Program-made: the position numbers and the translations under genes
Part shown: in pieces, positions 57,201 to 64,000 of the stretch
How the letters are laid out: the number at the start of each line of letters is the position of its first letter
How positions within the stretch are numbered: the stretch's first letter is position 1
Assembly: GCA_019426215.1 (NCBI GenBank)
Contig: CM033394.1
Location: forward strand, 47,428,423 to 47,492,422
Direction of reading: 5' to 3'
Source: Buddleja alternifolia
Lineage: Eukaryota; Streptophyta; Magnoliopsida; Lamiales; Scrophulariaceae
Length of the DNA stretch: 64,000 nucleotides
The notes under the pieces: generated by a model
The model's database searches: none
Told to the model about the DNA's origin: nothing
What the model saw: only the letters and a program-made list of their open reading frames with translations

Positions 57201-58776
57201 ACGTCCCTGAATACTTAGGAAATATTCATATATGCATGTATAAACGGAGACAGAGCCAAGGGGCTGGTCGTTCCAACCTGCCCCTCAACTTTTGAAAAAT
57301 ATTATTTTAGCATATAAATTTTCGATATTAGAAATTTTGCCCCTACAAAATAAAAAAATATCAAGCTTTTCCCCATTTTTTTTTTGTATTTGCCCCTGAA
57401 TATAAAATCCTAGTTCCGTCTGTGTGTATAAATATATAAAACCATAATAAACGAACTAATTGATCAGGATGGACATCACCACGTTGGCACATGGGCGAAG
57501 TCATAAGATCTTTTGCAATTTATTAACAAACTATTATTCCAAGTTCATATTTTATTGATGGAAAAGGATTGCAGATATACTCATAATAAATGCTAATATT
57601 TCTTAGGTAAGGAACCCCACATCAAGATATCCGTTCTCATTAGACAACAAAAGGTAAAGATATCCCTTCTTAGTCTCTATAACACTTGAAATGGTAAAGG
57701 GTTAATCATAATGTTAATACATTATAATAATAATAATAATAAATAACTGATCATAGTATAAAGAATAATTATTAGTTTTTTGAAATGTGAGTTTAAACTA
57801 AATTACCTTCCCCGTGAAAATGATAACTCCAATAGAGTTGTCATCTCTAGCATCGTTAAAAGCCCGCATGAGCTCCTTCACCGTTTGTGGCCGGAAAGCA
57901 TTTCTCTTCTCCGGCCTATTAATCGTAATCTACACCCAAATAATCAAAAAAGAAAAAAAAAAAAAAACTTCAATCATTTTCCCTATATATCAAAGAAATT
58001 CGCTTATTTATTCTTGAGAAAACCGTATTTTTTGTCCCTTAGTTATGGTCCATTTTTATGTTTGTCTTATTCATTACAACATTCCACCTTCAATCTCATA
58101 ACTTTCTTTTTTTTTTTGGTTACATCATAACTTTCAATATGTATGCATTTAGCCCCAACCAACATTTCCATCAACCTCTTAATGATGAAACTCATATATT
58201 TTGTTAGTCAATATTTATGATCAATTTTTTTTGGGGAGAATTCGCGGGTGACGTTGACACAAAGATTCTTAAATATGATGGTGTTTCTATTCATTATCAC
58301 GTGTCACTCATGTATTAAATTCTCAATGAAATGGATCAAAAATGTTGACTACGATCAGAATTGTTGACTAAACTTTGACTGTTACATTTTGAACTGAAAT
58401 TTCGATTGAGACCAAATGAGAGATATTTAGCAAGTTCCGAGACTAATGTAGGATTTTGCAACAAATGAGAGCAAAACTAAAATGTGGTAAAGTTGTGGTA
58501 AGAACATACCTTAGCAATGCCTTCTCCGACAGCCTTTTCATAGACAATATCAATGAAGGGCTTGCCGGAATCATCCACCGCCGGCGTCCATTCCGGGATG
58601 TGCGACGGAACTTCGCCGTGGACCCGGTGGTAGGTATCGTCGATACCCGAGCTGCAACCCGACAAGGAAATGGTTTCATTATTCCGGGTCAGGATTTGAC
58701 CCGGAATGAGATGCCCGGCAACAGAAGCCATTCTCCTGTTGATAATCTCAAAATCGTTTTTTGACATTCCTGCCAT
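54203..58776 (-). CDS. MENB: 1,4-dihydroxy-2-naphthoyl-CoA synthase, peroxisomal (nine exons)
   Basis: Exons: 58776-58510, 57929-57807, 56857-56756, 56613-56575, 56459-56361, 56264-56217, 54823-54728, 54586-54464 and 54319-54203. All introns are GT-AG and phase 0. Product is 337 residues. The enzyme is a crotonase-fold lyase that closes the naphthalenoid ring, turning o-succinylbenzoyl-CoA into 1,4-dihydroxy-2-naphthoyl-CoA, for phylloquinone synthesis. Marks: [14 protein letters not shown], the oxyanion-hole FCSGGDQ and [25 protein letters not shown], and the C-terminal DFSKFPRLP. Residues 15-23 (RMASVAGHL) fit a PTS2 peroxisome-targeting signal, as in plant homologues. A minus-strand TATA run lies at 58900-58914. 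Intron 6 (1.4 kb) carries a retroposed insertion next to its acceptor. Confidence 0.97.
54847..55454 (-). mobile_element. Retroposed sequence (poly-A, 17 bp TSD) in intron 6 of naphthoate synthase
   Basis: The direct repeat CATTCATATGATTTAGT flanks it (54830-54846 and 55455-55471). On the minus strand it starts 'ataattgaaatctttgaac', contains a leader-like 'ctctctctaaaccctag' and ends in a poly-A tract at 54847. It carries no recognisable ORF, LINE protein or Pol III boxes. It looks like a processed copy of an unidentified transcript of about 600 nt, or the 3' end of an unknown LINE/SINE. Three similar 40 bp stretches (gatctaaag-gacag/gatac-atct...ctgacgag) repeat inside. Confidence 0.8.
55631..55819. 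mobile_element. Decayed hAT-like MITE in intron 6 of naphthoate synthase
   Basis: Left end CAGGGGCAGAACCACG and right end in reverse complement CAGGGACAGAACCAGGGG. Short, non-coding. No clear target duplication. The wording of the ends matches remnants at 16480-16610 and 57240-57425. Confidence 0.5.
57240..57425. mobile_element. Decayed hAT-like MITE in intron 2 of naphthoate synthase
   Basis: Left end 'cggagacagagccaaggggctgg' and right end in reverse complement 'cagacggaactaggat', with the typical 'cccctcaacttttgaaaaat...caaatacaaaa' interior. Similar to 55631-55819. Boundaries approximate. Confidence 0.4.
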
Positions 58777-60456
58777 TGCTCTCTAGCTTGATAATTGGAT
58801 TATCAGCTTATGATTCAGGGGTAAGTGTGGAATTTGAAATTGGGAGAAGGAATGAGTTACTATGTAGTACTTGAAGATTTGTATGTATTGATGTCTGATG
58901 ATATATATATATAAGGTGGAGGAGATAAGATAAGATTACTACAAATAGTAATTTTATGGGGGAGAAAATTAGAAAATTGACCTTAATATTGTTGAGTTTT
59001 TTCTTCTTTTTTTTTTGGTTGCACTTATATTCCTTTGTGAATTATCCGAAAAATCTATGCTGGACCGAGTTCAATGGTTCTAATGTCTATATCTCTCATA
59101 TAATAAGGTGTATTGTGTGCGGTCACCACACACAATTATGTGAGAGAGATAACACAGAATTCACACTCGAACTGTTGGACTCGGTCTGACATAGAATTAC
59201 CCGTGTATTATTGTACAATTATTTTGTTGATTTTGGGTACGGTGGCATGGATCATGATCTTTCTTTTTAACTACAATTAATTTTTGTAGTATTTTGGTCA
59301 AAAAAAGGGATGGAGCACACCATGTAGACATCATTTTGAGTAATTAAGAAGTATGTAAAAGGAAATATTTAGAAACTAAATTCAAGCACACCCATTTACA
59401 CGCCATGAGAGAACTAAGGGGGGAAAAACATTTTTCTAATCATCTACGACATAAAATGAAATAAAAAATTCAAAATAATTAATCAACTCGTGAAACTATG
59501 TCATTTTTCTTTTTTACATTTTGCATTTATATACAAAACTTAATGAAATCATATAATTACAAAATTCATATATTGTTGCACTATTCATTTAGGTTAATCT
59601 TTTTCTTTCTAATTAGTTTTTCAATTCTTTCTCTTCATCTTCTTTTGCATTTCTTTTTCCCATGAAATGGTTAATTATCTGGGTTGGAAGATTTTTGGAA
59701 TTGGGCCTTGGAGCGGTTGTCCATTGGGTTGGATGATACCACTTTAGGGCTGATCCAATCGGGTCTGTTCGGTTTCGAATCTAGATTATGGCTCAATATA
59801 TGGATCGTAATCGATCCATTGAAGTCGTAAGAAGTTGTATCACAATTCTTAGGTAATAGCAGTATATAATCGGGTCAAATGGTTTCAAACTTACTATCAA
59901 ATAGTTTGGTAAGCTCAATTATACACGTTTGAATCACTTCTACGCGGTTGTTATATATATTTTTCAATCCGTGTGCTCTTCGACTTGTGCAGAGACTGCA
60001 ATTGACTTCAGTAGACTATATTTAGCTTTCGGTGGATGGCCAATATTCGTGCTAATATGTTTACAAGGGATAAAAATCCTAAATATGGCGTAGAAGGTCG
60101 AGTCTTTGAGGGAAAATAGTCGTTACTACTATTCTCGTTTTATTGCTAAATGAGAAAAATATAAATAAAACACAATAGTATTATACATGATCATATCATT
60201 GCAGCAATTGAACCAAATTGAAATTATTCTTTTATATACTCACCCAAAGGAAGCTCATTTTATCTTAATAAACAACAGTACCTTTAATCCTACACTACTA
60301 AAAAAATAAAAATATTTACTAATCTCTTCACTACTAATGATGCATCAGGGGTCAACCAAACCATGACCACACATAAAAGAATACACCATAATCACTATAC
60401 ATACAAGAATCATTAATTCCCTTTAATCTTGTTACTTAATAGCTTAATCACTATAC
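58777..60456. other. Intergenic between naphthoate synthase and polygalacturonase
   Basis: 58777-58930 is the naphthoate synthase promoter with the TATA run at 58900-58914. The rest is AT-rich spacer and the 3' flank of the polygalacturonase. 60340-60480 contains two imperfect copies of 'ctatacatacaagaatca...aatcttgttactt', probably in the 3' UTR. No further gene seen. Confidence 0.6.
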
Positions 60457-63400
60457 TTAGCAAGAATCACCATCTCCTTGAATCTTATTACTCGATGGCT
60501 TTCCGACCATTAAACATTGCACCGGAGGAATTGTAGGAGAATATAGTTGTCCAAAAGTTTGCCAACAATATGGATCATACATGTGATAATGTTCTTGTTG
60601 TGGCTTCAATTGTATGTTACTAAGTGTTACATCGGTACATGGCATTTTGTCACTGCACGCGAAGTGTACGGGTTTGACCGTGTAAGTTCCCCTTATGTTT
60701 TCGTAATTGATCCCTGATAAAGCCACTGCAGATGTTTGGTTCCTGCATATTGCTTTGTCACAATAGTATTGATCGATAACAATTGGCAGTTGGACCTCGG
60801 AGACTTGAATGTTTGAAAATTGTACCCCTTGCACTGATCCTGACCCGCCCTGCGAAAATTAGCCTTAGTGTTAGTATTGATACTATTTATAAGAGTTGGG
60901 AAAAGGTTGAAAGTACAATCAAGAGACAATTTTTTGTCTAAAATGTTAGATGTTACTCCGCTATTCTCAAATATTGTCCCAATTTGTTTTTATTGTAAAA
61001 TGACGTCAAACTCTTTAATATTTATGTTCATTATTTATATCGCTTCTTTGATAACTTTAACACTACTAAACGTCTAAATAGTTAAATTAAATAGTCCTCA
61101 GTAGGAACGAGGCTCTTTTCTTTCCGGACGGGAGGAGTATTGTTACATGACGCTGTAAGACAACGGTCGGGATCTTTTATTCTATTTTGACGTTTAATAT
61201 CATATTCAATATTACACATGAAAGTTAAGTGTATAAAATATTTTTTTATATGCACACTTGGCATGTAGAGTGCAAGTGTGATTCGAAATATGAGGTGAAA
61301 TATGAGGTAAAACATCAGATGTGACAGAAAGATTGGAAGTGAGACCATAGTGTAGTTCAAATTTACCTGCCATGTTTTAATTCTGACACCATTCATAGTA
61401 TTGTGCATAATAACATCTCGGACTGTGATGTTGGATACACAAGCCTTAGTGTTATCTTTTCCTAGTCCTCCAATGCTGATCCCATGTCCTGGTCCGCAGT
61501 TAACATTATGTATGTATACATTTGTACATCCAGTTTGTATAGATACACAATCATCCCCTGCCACAAAATCAAAAATAAAATAAAAATCTAAGAAAAAATC
61601 CTGAAATTTTCAAGAATGTCATTCAAAAGGTATAATTAAGGTTGTAAGAAATTGGATCACAAATTCGTCCTAGCTATATGAATCCCGACCCTATTAACAT
61701 ATCAAGTTTTGGTATAATCACATTCACTGTCAGGTGGATTCTTATATGACTGGTTGCAGTTTCTCTAGAATTTAGAGTATCGAGAAGTTCCGAAAACAAG
61801 CCTAATAAATGAGATGATGAGTTTGGTTTGTTAATTTACCACAAGCAAGATTAGAGCTGCGAATAAGCACATCTTTGGAGTTCTGCAGGTGAATGCCATC
61901 GGTATTAGGGCTATCACCGGGCGATGATACGCTGAAATTGTACACCGAGACTCCGATGCAGTTGTCAAACTTGAGATGGCACTGAGGGCTGTTTTGGATT
62001 GTTATCCCGGTTACCGTCACGTTGAAACTTCCATAGAATCTAAGAGCCTGTTTTCAAGAATTCAGCAATGAATTATTAACTTTAAAATCCAAAGAGTAGT
62101 GCATTCAGTTTACAGGATAATCACAACTGTCGATCTCATTAAAATGGACTTAACGTGACATGATTGCGATTGTGATCCTAAGACATCATAAGACTTGCAT
62201 TCTTGGAAATCTAGGTCGTGGGGAAAATTACCACTATTCAATTGTGGTATTGAAAGGTAAAATTGCACTATTAGTCATAATTAAGGGTTATTGCAATTTA
62301 ACTTACGTTATTATCAAAATTGCAAAAATAGTCCTGTAGAATTCTTTTCTTTACAATTTTGGTCCCGTCAATTTTTTGACGACTGTGACTAAAAATGTAA
62401 ATAAACACGTCTACTGGGACTAACTTGCCGGTTCACAACCAATGAGATTAAAATTACGAGAGACGTATCATATGAGATCAATTTCACGAACAGAAATGTT
62501 CAAGTGGGACTTACAGTTGGTTTTATCCTAGGCATTGCCCCACCAAGTGAGTTTCTTAACTGCCACAATGAAACATTAATTAGAACAAAAGAAATTTAAA
62601 TTTGGAAAAGCAAATAATTGTCAATGTTTGGTTGGAGGGATCAAATTTATTACAGGAATTGGAGGAGGGTTTTGTCCAAATGTCCCATTTAATGGGACAA
62701 TAAGTTTTGATTGATCATCTAATGTATCATCATCATAAGAAGAATTTTGCCACCAAACAGCTCCATTTCCATCAATTTTGCCACTTCCCTTTATTGTGAG
62801 GCCTATCAATTTTGTGAATTCAAGCCACTGTAGAAGACCTGAACCCCATGGACTTGAGCTTTTTGGGGTAATTATTGTGCCATCTAACTGCACAACATGA
62901 ATAAACAAATTAATTGGATTAAATAATTATTTGGAAAAAATATCAAATCGGTCCCTTAACTTATCACTTGTTTGGTCTTTGCCGCCATTCGCACTAAAAT
63001 AGCCAATTTGGTCCAATAGTTTTTTCAATTGTTGTTAATTTCGTCGTATTACTTTCAAAAAATTTGAACCATAACCCAATTGACATTGCTTCGTCAAAAG
63101 TTGACGTTCGAGAAGATTATATGTATGTATACGTTCAATATATAGTATTTTTGAGCCGCAATTTAAGATGAAATTAGAGAAAAATGGATAACAAATATCA
63201 CCATTGATTCTCCACCAAATTTGATATATTCCTTCAATTTCGTCCCAAATTGTCCGACCAAATATATATATATATATATCATCTTCTTGGCGTTAATTTT
63301 TGCCAGAACAACGTCATTTAGGTTAGGTTTAAAATTTTGAGAATTAATAATTAGATGAAATTGACATAAACTAAAAAACCACGAGATCAATTTGGGAATA

Positions 63401-63643
63401 TTTTTTTTCTCAACAAGTAAAAAGTATTTGGCCGATCGTCCAGTTCCAAGAAAATGTTGATAACTTCTTATTATATTTTCTTTTGAATTTTCACATTTAT
63501 TTATAATTTACCTGGAAAACAATGTTGTGCTGACAGTATGGACCAGAAAATGAAATGGGTCCCACCAGGAATGTGTATTTTGCTGGTACATTAATAATTG
63601 AGGCTTCAACCTTACAAGCAGCTGCCCAAGCAGCTTGAAATGC
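60457..63643 (-). CDS. Polygalacturonase, glycoside hydrolase family 28 (partial: N-terminal exon beyond the right edge)
   Basis: Exons in the window: 63643-63512, 62887-62654, 62559-62515, 62047-61840, 61557-61367 and 60849-60457. All introns are GT-AG and the phases agree; together they encode about 400 residues to the stop. It hydrolyses alpha-1,4-galacturonan in pectin outside the cell. GH28 active-site motifs are intact: NTD in [13 protein letters not shown] in [10 protein letters not shown] (codon split across the intron), GHG in [11 protein letters not shown], and RIK in GVRIKTWQ. The C-terminus is Cys-rich ([25 protein letters not shown]). The first in-frame exon opens [12 protein letters not shown], which in this family follows a signal peptide and the DFGAxGDGxTDDT segment. 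That part should lie beyond 64000. The clade resembles Arabidopsis At1g48100-like enzymes. Confidence 0.93.
61100..61335. mobile_element. Probable MITE remnant in polygalacturonase intron 5
   Basis: Contains 'gggatcttttattctat', 'aagttaagtgtataaaatatt' and 'cacacttggcatgtagagtgcaagtgtg', matching in order the foldback element at 39162-39327. Ends are not clear. Confidence 0.4.
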
Positions 63644-64000
63644 CTGCATTTTCACCACACACAAAAAAAGGGTTTAATATCTTCTTCTTATTTATTTTTT
63701 TGTATTTCAATTTTGTTGAATTTAGTTTAATTCACGGACCTATGTTCTTCGCTAGGAGCTCCGAGAATTAAAATTTTGGGCACTCAGCCTTGTGTAATGG
63801 AATTCACGTAAAATCTATCGTACACAAATAATCGCGATTTAATCGGTCAAATTAACAAGGAATCATTTCATATGTTGGTTGGTATATTACAGTTTGGAGT
63901 GTTACAATTTAACTTCATACTGTTGTTAGGATGTGTTATTCTCTTGTCTATTCCATCGGCAATTATATATTTTGTCCCTATTAATTTATTCTTCTTTTTG
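63644..64000. other. Polygalacturonase intron running off the window
   Basis: AT-rich sequence upstream of the 63643 acceptor. I find no exon encoding the signal peptide or DFGA segment before the edge, so the first exon lies outside. Confidence 0.6.

Overview
This is a 64 kb piece of AT-rich nuclear DNA from a flowering plant. Genes are split by GT-AG introns, spacers are full of transposons, and the products are plant-specific: galactinol synthase, the DUF1645 family, an S1/SPH-domain protein, a PTS2-type naphthoate synthase and a GH28 polygalacturonase. Gene content fits a dicot. I suspect an asterid, but the sequence does not settle the species. I see no organellar, bacterial or viral segment.

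Layout. 1-482: remnant of a compact LTR element. 509-14690: tandem duplication carrying two intact nucleoredoxin-1-like genes, both on the minus strand (1466-5080 and 9284-13102), with a 1.7 kb unduplicated spacer (7141-8825). 14691-30670: mostly transposon territory. It holds a small single-pass membrane protein gene (17756-18163), a hAT-like MITE, a SINE, a GAGCTC-rich hAT MITE and two independent 5'-truncated LINEs. The larger LINE (21217-25119) keeps endonuclease, RT, zf-RVT and RNase H remnants and a perfect 17 bp target-site duplication. 30671-31468: a DUF1645 gene. 33457-36147: an unusual secreted SPH-domain protein with a long Lys/Pro repeat tail. 37299-40312: galactinol synthase. 42690-44804: complete compact LTR element without pol. 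47390-49892 (plus a probable 5' UTR exon near 51.8 kb): an ARF1-class GTPase. 54203-58776: peroxisomal 1,4-dihydroxy-2-naphthoyl-CoA synthase. 60457 to the right edge: polygalacturonase, with its N-terminal exon outside the window.

The genes share no single pathway and this is ordinary euchromatin. Intron-exon structures were worked out by hand. For NRX1 (two copies), GolS, ARF1 and naphthoate synthase the exons sum to an intact frame of the expected family length.

The most interesting material is structural. (i) Transposon insertions can be ordered relative to the nucleoredoxin duplication, because one copy preserves the empty site. (ii) Mobile elements sit right next to splice sites: a 9-bp-TSD MITE ends 10 nt from the splice acceptor of nucleoredoxin exon 2, and a retroposed sequence lies about 20 nt from the acceptor of naphthoate synthase exon 7. 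(iii) The SPH protein tail is built from roughly thirty 20-residue (60 bp) repeats, with a recent 180 bp higher-order duplication. (iv) The last ARF intron uses a GC donor and leaves a terminal coding exon of one codon plus stop. I did not find a convincing new multi-gene system.
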